From: Sphingomonas sp. Leaf10
GTDB lineage: Bacteria > Pseudomonadota > Alphaproteobacteria > Sphingomonadales > Sphingomonadaceae
NCBI RefSeq assembly: GCF_001421245.1
Contig: NZ_LMKE01000001.1
Coordinates: 40,612-104,611, forward strand
Reading direction: 5' to 3'
DNA length: 64,000 bases
Positions 36,496-44,922 of this stretch are shown here, in pieces. The stretch's first letter is position 1; each line of letters opens with the position of its first letter. The notes under the pieces are model-generated. The model did not search any database. It worked only from the letters and a program-made list of their open reading frames with translations, and was not told the DNA's origin. The position numbers were made by a program, and so were the translations under genes.

Positions 36496-38122
36496 AAATA
36501 GCCTCCTTGAACGGTTCCATGCCGATCCGGCGGTAGGTGTCGACGAAGCGTTCCCCGTCAGTGCGTTCGGCGAGATAGCGGTCGGTGACTCGCTCGATCG
36601 CGTCGACCACGCCGTCCTCGGAAAAGCCGGGACCGGTGATCTTGCCAAGCGATACGTCCTCCGCACCCGATCCGCCCAGCAGCAGCTGGAAATTCTCGGT
36701 CCCCTTCCGGTCGACGCCAAGGATGCCGATGTGGCCGGCATGGTGGTGGCCGCAGGCGTTGATGCAGCCGCTGATCTTCAGCTTCAGTTCGCCCAGATCA
36801 CGTTGGCGCACCGGATCGGCGAAGCGGGTCGCGATCTTTTGTGCGAGCGGGATCGAGCGGGCGTTGGCAAGGCTGCAATAATCTAGGCCGGGGCAGGCGA
36901 TGATATCGGTGATGAGGTCCAGATTTGCCTCGGCCAGCCCGATCGCGACCAGCCGGTCATAGACCGCGCGCAGATCGGACGAGCGGACGTGCGGCAGGAC
37001 GATGTTCTGCGCATGGGTGACGCGCAGTTCGGCGAAGCTGTAGGCTTCGGCAAGATCGGCCATCGCGTCGATCTGATCGGCGGAGGCGTCGCCGGGAATG
37101 CCGCCAGCGGGCTTTAGGCTGATGGTAACGATCGTATAGCCGGCGCGCTTATGGGCATGGGTGTTCTGGTCGAGCCATGCCGCGAAGCCCGCATCGCTGC
37201 GATCGACCGGGGCATCGGTCAAGGTGTCGGCAAAGGCAGGGTCGGCGAAGAAGGCGGCGATACGGTCGAATTCAGCCTGGGGTGGGTCGATGCCCAGCGT
37301 CTTGATATGCGCGAATTCTTCGGCAACCTCGGCGCGGTATTTATCGACGCCAATCTCGTGGATCAGGATCTTGATCCGCGCCTTGTACATATTGTCGCGG
37401 CGGCCATAGCGATTGTAGACGCGCAGGCACGCCTCAAGATAGCTCATCAGGTCCGACAACGGCACGAAGTCGTTGACCAGCGGTGCGACCATCGGGGTGC
37501 GGCCCATGCCGCCGCCGACATAGACCTGCGCGCCGGCAACGCCGTCCTGCTCGACGATGCGCAGGCCGATATCGTGGAGGCGCATCGCGGCGCGGTCTTC
37601 ATCGGCGGCGATGACGGCAATCTTGAACTTGCGCGGCAGGTAGCTGAATTCGGGGTGGAAGGTGCTCCACTGGCGCAGCAGCTCGGCCCACGGGCGAGGG
37701 TCGGTCAGCTCGTCAGCGGCGGCACCGGCGAACTGGTCCGAACTGATGTTGCGGATGCAGTTGCCGCTGGTCTGGATGGCGTGCATCTCGACCTTCGCCA
37801 GTTTTTCCAGAATGTCGGGCGTGTCGGCCAGCTTGATCCAGTTGAACTGGAGGTTCTGGCGCGTGGTGAAATGGCCATAGCCGCGATCATAGGTGCGGGC
37901 GATATCGGCCAGCAGGCGCATCTGCGTCGACGACAGCGTGCCATAGGGGATGGCGACGCGCAGCATGTACGCGTGGAGTTGGAGATAGAGGCCGTTCATC
38001 AGCCGCAGCGGCTTGAACTGATCCTCGGTCAAATGACCCGACAGGCGGCGTTCGACCTGATCGCGGAACTCCGCGACGCGGGCGTCGACGATCGACTGGT
38101 CGTAGGTGTCGTACTGGTACAT
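36488..38122 (-). CDS. cysI: Nitrite/sulfite reductase, sirohaem [4Fe-4S] haemoprotein subunit
   Basis: Six-electron reductase converting sulfite to sulfide (544 aa). Two ferredoxin-like half-domains with FTTRQNLQFNWIKL (sirohaem pocket), TSGNCIRNISSDQ, then the cluster ligands Cys410, Cys416 (CPGLDYC) and Cys453, Cys457 (GCINACGHH). Its placement with cysH, DUF934, DUF2849 and cobA (sirohaem synthesis) argues for sulfite rather than nitrite as substrate. ATG 38122. The 141 bp upstream are occupied by a large palindromic repeat inside the operon, which could separate expression of cobA-DUF2849 from cysI-cysH. Confidence 0.94.
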   Translation of the reverse strand: MYQYDTYDQSIVDARVAEFRDQVERRLSGHLTEDQFKPLRLMNGLYLQLHAYMLRVAIPYGTLSSTQMRLLADIARTYDRGYGHFTTRQNLQFNWIKLADTPDILEKLAKVEMHAIQTSGNCIRNISSDQFAGAAADELTDPRPWAELLRQWSTFHPEFSYLPRKFKIAVIAADEDRAAMRLHDIGLRIVEQDGVAGAQVYVGGGMGRTPMVAPLVNDFVPLSDLMSYLEACLRVYNRYGRRDNMYKARIKILIHEIGVDKYRAEVAEEFAHIKTLGIDPPQAEFDRIAAFFADPAFADTLTDAPVDRSDAGFAAWLDQNTHAHKRAGYTIVTISLKPAGGIPGDASADQIDAMADLAEAYSFAELRVTHAQNIVLPHVRSSDLRAVYDRLVAIGLAEANLDLITDIIACPGLDYCSLANARSIPLAQKIATRFADPVRQRDLGELKLKISGCINACGHHHAGHIGILGVDRKGTENFQLLLGGSGAEDVSLGKITGPGFSEDGVVDAIERVTDRYLAERTDGERFVDTYRRIGMEPFKEAIYG

Positions 38123-38130
38123 TCAAAATC

Positions 38131-38255
38131 CTCCCCGGCACGGGGAGGGGGACCGTCGCGTCAGCGATGGTGGAGGGGGTTCTCTACCGGCGCTGCGCTT
38201 GGGGACATCCCCCTCCACCAGCCTGCGGCTGGTCCCCCTCCCCGCGAACGGGGAG
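38131..38255. repeat. Large palindromic repeat inside the sulfur operon
   Basis: About 125 bp with terminal hairpins CTCCCCG-GCA-CGGGGAG (38131-38147) and CTCCCCG-CGAA-CGGGGAG (38238-38255), and long complementary inner arms (GGGGGACC...GGTGGAGGGGG against CCCCCTCCACC...GGTCCCCC). It fills the cysI/DUF2849 gap almost completely. A single-hairpin relative (CCTCCCCG-TAC-CGGGGAGG) serves as a terminator at 58449. Confidence 0.8.
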
Positions 38256-38263
38256 GAGCTTGA

Positions 38264-38560
38264 TTAGATGACCCACGCTCCGGCGTCCGGATCGGCGGGC
38301 TTTAGCGTCAGGTCGGTTCGCACCGTCGGGCCGAGGGCGCGGATGCGGTCCTTGATGTGCGCCGGGCGGGGGCCTTCGGGCGTTGCCACTGCGTCGATCA
38401 CGTACGGCACATTGACGCGGCGAGCGGCTTCCTCGACCTGTGCGATGCCTTCGCCGTCCTCACCGACGTCGGTCGCATCCTCGACATGGCGCGACCAGTC
38501 GCTGCCGGTCCACCACGTCACGTCGCCGCTGGCGAGGTCGTTTCCGGTCAGCAGCTTCAT
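38264..38560 (-). CDS. DUF2849 domain protein
   Basis: A 98-aa protein of DUF2849, a small family found beside cobA and sulfite reductase in alphaproteobacteria. Sequence landmarks: MKLLTGNDLASGDVTWWTG, WSRHVEDATDVG, VNVPYVIDAVATPEGPRPAHIKDRIRALGPTVRTDL. The role is unknown; context suggests an accessory to sulfite reductase or sirohaem handling. Overlaps cobA by 4 bp (ATGA). Confidence 0.9.
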   Translation of the reverse strand: MKLLTGNDLASGDVTWWTGSDWSRHVEDATDVGEDGEGIAQVEEAARRVNVPYVIDAVATPEGPRPAHIKDRIRALGPTVRTDLTLKPADPDAGAWVI

Positions 38561-39345
38561 GCCAGTGCCGCCGCCGCACGTGCCCAGTTGCCGAGCTTAT
38601 CCTCGGCATCGGCCAGTTGCACCACTTCGCCGACGACGATCACCGCCGGGCTCTGCACATCCTCGCGTGCGACCATCGGGCCGAGGTCGGCGAGCAGGGT
38701 GCGGAGCGCACGGGCATCGGCATAGGTGCCGCGTTCCAGCACCGCGACCGGCATGTCGGGCGCGACGCCGTCGGCCATTAGCTTGTCGGCGATCGCCTCG
38801 GCGGTGGCGACGCCCATATAGATCACCAGCGTGCGACCCTGTCCGGCAAGGCCCGACCAGTCCTGTTCGGAGAGGCCCTTGCACTGGCCGGCGACGAAGC
38901 TGACCGCCGACGACCAGTCGCGGTGGGTGAGCGGCAGCATCGCGCCCGCCGCACAGCCAAGCGCCGCCGAGACGCCGGGGATCACCTCTACGGTCAGGCC
39001 GGCGGCGCGCACCGCTTCGACCTCTTCGCCGCCGCGACCGAAGATGAACGGGTCGCCGCCCTTCAGCCGGATGACGATCGCACCGGTCTTCACATGCGCG
39101 ACGATCAGCGCGTTGATCGATTCCTGCGGCAGCGTGTGGCGCGCGCGCTGCTTGGCGACCGAGATGCGCTGTGCGGTCGCCGGTGCCAGATCGAGTACGC
39201 GCGGGTCGATCAACCCGTCATGGACGACGACGTCGGCAGATTTCAGCGCCTCGACGGCGCGCACGGTCAACAGGCCGGGATCGCCCGGACCTGCCCCGAC
39301 GAGGATGACGCGCCCGCGCGCAGTCGGATCGAGTAACGTTGCCAT
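38557..39345 (-). CDS. cobA: Uroporphyrinogen-III C-methyltransferase (SUMT)
   Basis: SAM-dependent double methylation of uroporphyrinogen III to precorrin-2, the first committed step to sirohaem, the cofactor of the CysI product. At 262 aa it is the stand-alone methyltransferase, without the CysG oxidase/ferrochelatase half. Motifs: VILVGAGPGDPGLLTVRAV, VVHDGLID, IRLKGGDPFIFGRGGEE, VEVIPGVSAALG, LVIYMGV. ATG 39345 is chosen because the family core begins 10 residues later. First gene of the sulfite-reduction operon. Confidence 0.93.
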   Translation of the reverse strand: MATLLDPTARGRVILVGAGPGDPGLLTVRAVEALKSADVVVHDGLIDPRVLDLAPATAQRISVAKQRARHTLPQESINALIVAHVKTGAIVIRLKGGDPFIFGRGGEEVEAVRAAGLTVEVIPGVSAALGCAAGAMLPLTHRDWSSAVSFVAGQCKGLSEQDWSGLAGQGRTLVIYMGVATAEAIADKLMADGVAPDMPVAVLERGTYADARALRTLLADLGPMVAREDVQSPAVIVVGEVVQLADAEDKLGNWARAAAALA

Positions 39346-39422
39346 GCTGGCGTAGATGCGGTCGCCCCGCCCCGCAGGCAACCGACGCTTGCTTGGGGGG
39401 CGGGAAGGGATTGTTTAGCGAC

Positions 39423-40832
39423 CTATTGGTTGCGCAGGCCGATGCCGATCGAGGCGCGGGCCTGCTCCGCTTCGGCCGAGACGACCGGATAGGCGCAATA
39501 GTCGGCGGCGTAATAGGCGGAGGGGCGGTGATTGCCCGACCAGCCGATACCGCCAAAGGGGGCTGCCGACGATGCGCCGTTGGTCGGTCGGTTCCAGTTG
39601 ACGATGCCGGCGCGGATATTGGCCCAGAAGCCGTCATACAGTTGCGGATCGGAAGAAATCAGCGATGCCGACAGCCCGTAGCGCGTGTTGTTCGCCTCTG
39701 CGATCGCGTCTTCGAAACTGTCGACGCGGAACACCTGCAGGAGCGGTCCGAACAGTTCGACATCGCTGCGCTCGGCGGTGTCGGACATGTCGATGATGCC
39801 GGGGGTCAGGAACGGACGCCCATCGATCATTCGTTGCATGAAGCGGAGCGGACGCCCGCCGCGCGAGGTCAGCGACAGGAAGCTTTCGGTCAGTTGGTCG
39901 GCGGCTTCGTTGTCGATGACGGGGCCCATGAAGGGCGCGGGATCGGCATGGGGTTCGGCAATAATCAGCCGCTCGCACAGCCGGTTGATTTCGGCCAGCA
40001 GCGGTTCGGCCAGCCGCCGTTCGACGATCAGCCGGCGCGCGGCGGTGCAGCGCTGTCCGGCGGAGGTGAAGGCCGACTGTACGACCAGCACCGCCGCCGC
40101 GTAGAGATCGGGGGCGCTCCACACGATGATCGGGTTGTTGCCGCCCATTTCGAGCGCGAGGATCTTTTCGGGCGTTTCGGCGAACTGGCGGTTGAGCGCG
40201 ATGCCGGTACGGGCCGATCCGGTGAACAGCAAGCCGTCGATGTCGGGATGGCTGGCAAGTGCGCGGCCCTGTTCGGGACCGCCGATCAGCAGCCGCACGC
40301 AATCCTCGGGCACACCGCCGGCGCGGTAGCAGTCGACGAGGAACGCGCCGCTGGCCGGGGTCTTTTCGGACGGTTTGAACACGACCGCGTTGCCCGCGAT
40401 CAACGCCGGAATGATATGGCCGTTGGGCAGATGCGCCGGAAAGTTATAGGGGCCGAGTACCGCGAGCACGCCGTGCGGCTTGTGACGCAGTGCCATGCGC
40501 GACCCGGCCTGTGCCTCCAGCCGCCGCTGGCTGGTACGTTCGCCATATGCGGTGATCGAGATTTCGACCTTGGCGATAACGGTCTCGACCTCGGTCCGCG
40601 CTTCCCAGAGCGGCTTGCCGGTTTCGCGCGCGATCACATCGGCAAAGGCTTCGGCGCGGCTGCGCACGACATTGGCGAAGCGGCGCATCGCTTCGATCCG
40701 GTAGGCGAGCGAGCGCGACGCCCAGCCGGCCCAGCCGGCACGGGCGGCGGCGACTTCGGTATCGGCATCGCCGACAGGGGCACGCCACAGGGTCGCGCCG
40801 GTTGCGGGTTCGGTCGAGACGAGTTCGGCCAT
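39423..40832 (-). CDS. astD: Succinylglutamate-semialdehyde dehydrogenase
   Basis: NAD-dependent aldehyde dehydrogenase (469 aa) of the AstD branch, fourth step of the arginine succinyltransferase (AST) pathway. Motifs: GPYNFPAHLPNGHIIPALIAGN, FKPSEKTPASG, FTGSARTG, ALEMGGNNP with the catalytic Glu, and the catalytic Cys in SAGQRCTAARR. No other ast gene is adjacent, so the substrate assignment rests on sequence alone and a broader aldehyde role is possible. ATG 40832; the 86 bp upstream separate it from selO on the same strand. Confidence 0.88.
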   Translation of the reverse strand: MAELVSTEPATGATLWRAPVGDADTEVAAARAGWAGWASRSLAYRIEAMRRFANVVRSRAEAFADVIARETGKPLWEARTEVETVIAKVEISITAYGERTSQRRLEAQAGSRMALRHKPHGVLAVLGPYNFPAHLPNGHIIPALIAGNAVVFKPSEKTPASGAFLVDCYRAGGVPEDCVRLLIGGPEQGRALASHPDIDGLLFTGSARTGIALNRQFAETPEKILALEMGGNNPIIVWSAPDLYAAAVLVVQSAFTSAGQRCTAARRLIVERRLAEPLLAEINRLCERLIIAEPHADPAPFMGPVIDNEAADQLTESFLSLTSRGGRPLRFMQRMIDGRPFLTPGIIDMSDTAERSDVELFGPLLQVFRVDSFEDAIAEANNTRYGLSASLISSDPQLYDGFWANIRAGIVNWNRPTNGASSAAPFGGIGWSGNHRPSAYYAADYCAYPVVSAEAEQARASIGIGLRNQ

Positions 40833-40918
40833 GCGTAGTTGTATCCGCCTCCTGATTATTGCGCATCCTTGGACCAGAACGCGCGGCGATGCCAGTTGTC
40901 TGCTACGATCGGTCGATG

Positions 40919-42322
40919 TCAGGCAAGCGCCTGTCCCATGCGGCGGATGGCGGCGACCTTGGCATCGAACGGCGTCCAGTCGTCGCGCTCGGCAATGGCG
41001 GCCCAGATTTGCTCGACTTCGCCGATCAGCATCGAACAGGGGGCGGCATCGGACCAATAGGGGTGGCTGCGGTCGCTGCGCGGGCGATAGTCGGACAGCA
41101 GCGCCCGGACGGCCTCGAACGCGGCCCAGTCGTCGCCTTCGGGTAGCCAGCCGCCAAATGCCTCGAAGAAGAAGTGGTCGATCAGCATGTGCGAGGTTGC
41201 AATCGCGGTGGTGACCGCATCGGCTAGCGCGCGGTCGCTGGCCTGGTCGCGCGGGGTAACGCCCAGACGCCACAGCATCGCATCGGCCGCCGCCGTCGCA
41301 TAGCGATCGGGGAAGGTTTCCAGCACCTCGATCAATGGTGGCGCCTCGACGACCGTGCGTAGCGCCACCGCCAGTTGCATGACGTTCCAGTGCATCGCGT
41401 CGGGCTGACGACCGAAGGCGTATAGCCCCTGATGGTCGAAATAGGCGGCGGTGAAGCCGGCGTCCCAGATCGGGGCGAACCGCCACGGGCCGTAGTCGAA
41501 ACTCTCGCCGGTGACGTTGATATTGTCGGTGTTGAGCACGCCGTGGACGAACCCGGCCGCCATGAACCGCGCGGCGAGCGTGGCGACGCGGCCGACGACC
41601 TCGTCGAACATCTCGATTGCGGGGGCGCTGCCCGGCGTGCGGCCGTGCAGGCGGACCAGCACATAGTCGACCAGCCGGTGCATGGCGTCGGCGTTGCGTT
41701 CATAGGCGAGCCGCTGAAAGGTGCCGATGCGGACATGGCTGTGGTTTAGCCGGACCAGCACCGCCGAGCGCGTCGGCGAGGGTTCGTCGCCGCGTACCAG
41801 TTCCTCGCCAGTCTCGATCAGCGAGAAGCTGCGCGACGTGGGGACGTTCAGCGCCTCCAGCATCTCGGTCGCCAGCACCTCGCGTACGCCGCCCTTCAGC
41901 GTCAGCCGGCCGTCGCCGAAGCGGCTGTAGGGGGTCTGTCCCGACCCCTTGGTACCGAGGTCGAGCAGCCGGTCGCGATGGTCGGTCGCCTGCGCGTACA
42001 GGAAGCCGCGCCCGTCGCCGATATCGGGGTTGTACGACTGGAACTGGTGCCCGTGATAGCGCAGCGCCAGCGGTTGCGGGATGCTGCCGGGCAGCGGGGT
42101 GAAGCAGGCGAAATGATCGACCCACGCGTCGTCGGCAAGGCGCAGGGCGTCCGCCGTCGCGTCCGCGTTGACGATCCCGATCTGCGCCGCCGCGCGATCG
42201 TTGCGGAAGCGCAGGATATGTTCGGGAAAGGCCGCCGGCGCCACGGCATCGTAGAACGGTTCGCCCAGCGACAGGATATCGGTGCGGGGGCGATAGCGAG
42301 CGGGTTGCGGGTTTTCGGCCAT
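40919..42322 (-). CDS. selO: Protein adenylyltransferase SelO (UPF0061/YdiU)
   Basis: A 467-aa pseudokinase-fold enzyme that transfers AMP from ATP to Ser/Thr/Tyr of target proteins, linked to redox stress. Family blocks: LPGSIPQPLALRYHGHQFQSYNPDIGDGRG, LDLGTKGSGQTPYSRFGDGRLTLKGGVREVL, SHVRIGTFQ, AAGFVHGVLNTDNINVTGESFDYGPWRF. Length is normal. ATG 42322 lies only 18 bp from the divergent start of an alpha/beta hydrolase gene, so promoters must overlap the opposite coding region or lie within it. Confidence 0.92.
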   Translation of the reverse strand: MAENPQPARYRPRTDILSLGEPFYDAVAPAAFPEHILRFRNDRAAAQIGIVNADATADALRLADDAWVDHFACFTPLPGSIPQPLALRYHGHQFQSYNPDIGDGRGFLYAQATDHRDRLLDLGTKGSGQTPYSRFGDGRLTLKGGVREVLATEMLEALNVPTSRSFSLIETGEELVRGDEPSPTRSAVLVRLNHSHVRIGTFQRLAYERNADAMHRLVDYVLVRLHGRTPGSAPAIEMFDEVVGRVATLAARFMAAGFVHGVLNTDNINVTGESFDYGPWRFAPIWDAGFTAAYFDHQGLYAFGRQPDAMHWNVMQLAVALRTVVEAPPLIEVLETFPDRYATAAADAMLWRLGVTPRDQASDRALADAVTTAIATSHMLIDHFFFEAFGGWLPEGDDWAAFEAVRALLSDYRPRSDRSHPYWSDAAPCSMLIGEVEQIWAAIAERDDWTPFDAKVAAIRRMGQALA

Positions 42323-42340
42323 GCGGCGATATGGGGGGCG

Positions 42341-43219
42341 ATGGCGCTATCCGACAAGCAACGCTTCACTGATGCATATTGGTGGTCGAACGACGGCCTG
42401 CGGTTGCATTATCGCGACTATGCCGGGCGGGCCGACCGGCCGGCGATCCTGTGCCTGCACGGGTTGACGCGCAATGTGCGCGACTGGGAGGATGTTGCCG
42501 ACCGGCTTGCTGGCGAATGGCGGCTGATCGTGCCCGAGATGCGCGGACGCGGCGAAAGCGGCTATGCCCGCGATCCGATGACCTATGTGCCGCTGGTCTA
42601 TCTGCAGGATGTCGAAGCCCTGCTGAACCAGTTGGAACTGCCGCAGGTCGTCGCGTTTGGGACGTCGCTGGGCGGGATTCTGACGATGTTACTGGCGGCG
42701 ACCGATCGCGACCGGATCGCGGCGGCGTTGCTCAACGATGTCGGGCCGGAACTCGATCCGGTCGGGCTGGGGCGGATTCGCGGCTATGTCGGCAGGCAGG
42801 TCAGCCACCCGACCTGGATGCATGCGGCGCGCGCAGTCGCCGAGAACAACGGCGACGTCTATCCGGGCTATGAGGTGCAGGACTGGCTGCACATGGCCAA
42901 GCGGGTGCACCGGCTCAATTCGGCGGGGCGCATCATCCTCGATTACGACATGAAGATCGCCGAGCCGTTTCGCGTGCCTGGCAATGAAGCGGGTCCGGAC
43001 ATGTGGCGCGCCTATGAAGCGCTTGCGGGCAAGCCGGTGTCGATCGTTCGCGGCGAACTGTCGGATATCCTGCCGGCGCAGGTCGGGGCGGCGATGGCGG
43101 AGCGGATCGGTACCGCCGAACTGACGACGATCGCCGGGGTCGGCCATGCCCCGACACTGACCGAACCGGCGTCGATGGCGGCGATCGACCGGTTGCTGGC
43201 GCGGGTCGCGGGGGCGTGA
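42341..43219 (+). CDS. Alpha/beta hydrolase
   Basis: A 292-aa cytosolic alpha/beta-hydrolase-fold enzyme. Oxyanion-hole region ILCLHGLTRNVRDW, the strand-turn VPEMRGRGESGYA, nucleophile elbow VVAFGTSLGGILTM (Ser in GTSLGG), and the C-terminal His in AGVGHAPTLTEP. Substrate not inferable; closest in style to epoxide-hydrolase/lactonase-like members. ATG 42341 follows GGGGGGCG. The next gene, a glycosyltransferase, overlaps it by 4 bp (GTGA). Confidence 0.88.
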   Translation: MALSDKQRFTDAYWWSNDGLRLHYRDYAGRADRPAILCLHGLTRNVRDWEDVADRLAGEWRLIVPEMRGRGESGYARDPMTYVPLVYLQDVEALLNQLELPQVVAFGTSLGGILTMLLAATDRDRIAAALLNDVGPELDPVGLGRIRGYVGRQVSHPTWMHAARAVAENNGDVYPGYEVQDWLHMAKRVHRLNSAGRIILDYDMKIAEPFRVPGNEAGPDMWRAYEALAGKPVSIVRGELSDILPAQVGAAMAERIGTAELTTIAGVGHAPTLTEPASMAAIDRLLARVAGA

Positions 43220-44361
43220 GCGCGCCGGTCCGCATCCTGCACCTCCACTCTTCCTTCGCTTACGGGGGCAAGGAGGCGCGGGCGATCCGGCTAATGCACG
43301 CATGGGGATCGAACGCTGTCCATACGATCGTGTCGGGCGTGCCCGAGCGGACCGAGGCGCAGGCGGCGATCGGCAGCCATATCCGATACGAGATCGCGCA
43401 GAACCCGCCGGCGCTGACCGGCAAGGCATCGGTCGCGCGGTTCGAGGCGATCGCGAAATACATGCGGCGGTTCGATCTGGTGCTGACCTATAATTGGGGC
43501 GCGATCGACGGGGTGATGGCAAGGCGGGTGTTCGCAAAAGGCGCGCCGCCGGTGATTCATCACGAGGACGGCTTCAACGAGGATGAGGCGACCCGGCTGA
43601 ACCCGGTGCGCAACCTGTATCGCCGGTTCGCGCTGGGCGCGGCGGATGCGCTGGTCGTGCCGTCGGAGCGGTTGCTCGACGTCGCGCGGACGGTGTGGAA
43701 ACAGCCCGAGGGGCGGCTGCACCTGATCGGCAACGGCGTACCCGTCGCGCGGTTCGCGCAAGGGTGCGCGCCCGACGCGATCCCCGGTTTCCGCCGCAAG
43801 CCGGGTGAGATCGTCATCGGCTGCGTCGCCGGTTTGCGCGAGGTGAAGGACCTGCCGCTGCTGGTGCGGTCGGTCGGCGGGATTGCGGTCAAGGTGCGGC
43901 TGGTGATCGTCGGCGAAGGGCCGGAGCGGCAGAATATTCTCGATGCCGCCGAGGCGATGGGGATCGACGACCGCGTCCACTTGCCCGGGTTCCTGCCCGA
44001 AGCGTGGCGCTATATGGGCTTGTTCGATATCTTCGCACTGTCGTCGAAGAGCGAGCAGCAGCCGATTTCGGTGATGGAAGCGATGGCCGCCGGCCTGCCG
44101 GTCGTGGCGCCGTCGCTGGGCGATATCGGTAAGATGGTGTCGGAGTCGAACCAGCCGTACATGGGCATCGACCGGATGGAAGTGCACCTGCGCGACCGGT
44201 TGCAGATGCTGGCGGTCGATCCGGCGGCGCGGCACTATGTCGGCGAGAGCAATCGGGCCAAGGCCTTTGCCGAGTTCGACGAGGCGACGATGATCACCAG
44301 TTACAAGGCGCTGTACGAACGCGCGATCGGGCGGCCGGGGGCGCTGGGTCAGCCGGTCTGA
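43216..44361 (+). CDS. Glycosyltransferase family 4
   Basis: A 381-aa GT-B glycosyltransferase. N-terminal acceptor domain begins RILHLHSSFAYGGKEARAIRLM; HHEDGFNEDEATRLN and ALVVPSERLLDVA follow. The C-terminal donor domain has IVIGCVAGLREVKDLPLLV, VGEGPERQNI, VHLPGFLPEAWRYM and the donor-binding ALSSKSEQQPISVMEAMAAGLPVV with the conserved Glu pair. GTG start at 43216 overlaps the hydrolase stop. No polysaccharide cluster surrounds it. The last 13 bp overlap a convergent gene. Confidence 0.9.
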   Translation: MSAPVRILHLHSSFAYGGKEARAIRLMHAWGSNAVHTIVSGVPERTEAQAAIGSHIRYEIAQNPPALTGKASVARFEAIAKYMRRFDLVLTYNWGAIDGVMARRVFAKGAPPVIHHEDGFNEDEATRLNPVRNLYRRFALGAADALVVPSERLLDVARTVWKQPEGRLHLIGNGVPVARFAQGCAPDAIPGFRRKPGEIVIGCVAGLREVKDLPLLVRSVGGIAVKVRLVIVGEGPERQNILDAAEAMGIDDRVHLPGFLPEAWRYMGLFDIFALSSKSEQQPISVMEAMAAGLPVVAPSLGDIGKMVSESNQPYMGIDRMEVHLRDRLQMLAVDPAARHYVGESNRAKAFAEFDEATMITSYKALYERAIGRPGALGQPV

Positions 44362-44735
44362 ACGTCCGCTTCGGCCAGCCAGGCGCGGGCCGGTTCGATC
44401 ACGTCGAACACCGCCGTTTCGCGGGCGGCGGTGATGCGGCGAGCCTGTATCGCGTCGAGCGCCGAGGCCGATACGATCGCGATCCGCTCCATCTCACCGA
44501 TCTGGTTCCGGCGGAATTCGACCAGCGTCTCGACCACGCCGCGGACGTGCAGGGCGCAGTCGCGAATGTCGAACAGCAGGTTCCGCGGCATCAACCGGGC
44601 GGGCGTGGCACGCATGTCGGCGGTGACCGCGGCGATATAGGCTTTGGCGGTTGCGACCGTCCATTGCCCGTGAAGGGTGACGATGACGGTCCGCAGCGCA
44701 TGGTCGTGCACGATGGCCAAAGACGGTTCGGTCAT
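44349..44735 (-). CDS. Hypothetical protein, STAS-like
   Basis: A 128-aa soluble protein with an alternating strand/helix pattern resembling SpoIIAA/STAS-like folds: TVIVTLHGQWTVATAKAYIAAV, RNLLFDIRDCALHVRGVVETL, RIAIVSASALDAIQARRITAA and a final VFDVIEPARAWL. The match to any named family is weak. It is convergent with the glycosyltransferase gene (13-bp overlap) and separated by about 190 bp from the divergent nitronate monooxygenase gene. Confidence 0.6.
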   Translation of the reverse strand: MTEPSLAIVHDHALRTVIVTLHGQWTVATAKAYIAAVTADMRATPARLMPRNLLFDIRDCALHVRGVVETLVEFRRNQIGEMERIAIVSASALDAIQARRITAARETAVFDVIEPARAWLAEADVQTG

Positions 44736-44922
44736 ATGCCAGGCTATGCTTCACCCAGGAGAAAAATGCACCTGGGCCAATCCGGACCAAAGCGATGGTG
44801 CTGGTCCGGCAGCGTGCGGTCCACGCAATTTGCTCGCGTTCGGCGTCTGCTGCGATTAATGACGCTTCGATGCGATCGTCGGCTCTGCCCGGTTCGCGCC
44901 GAAGTTCCCGTTGGAGGTCACG

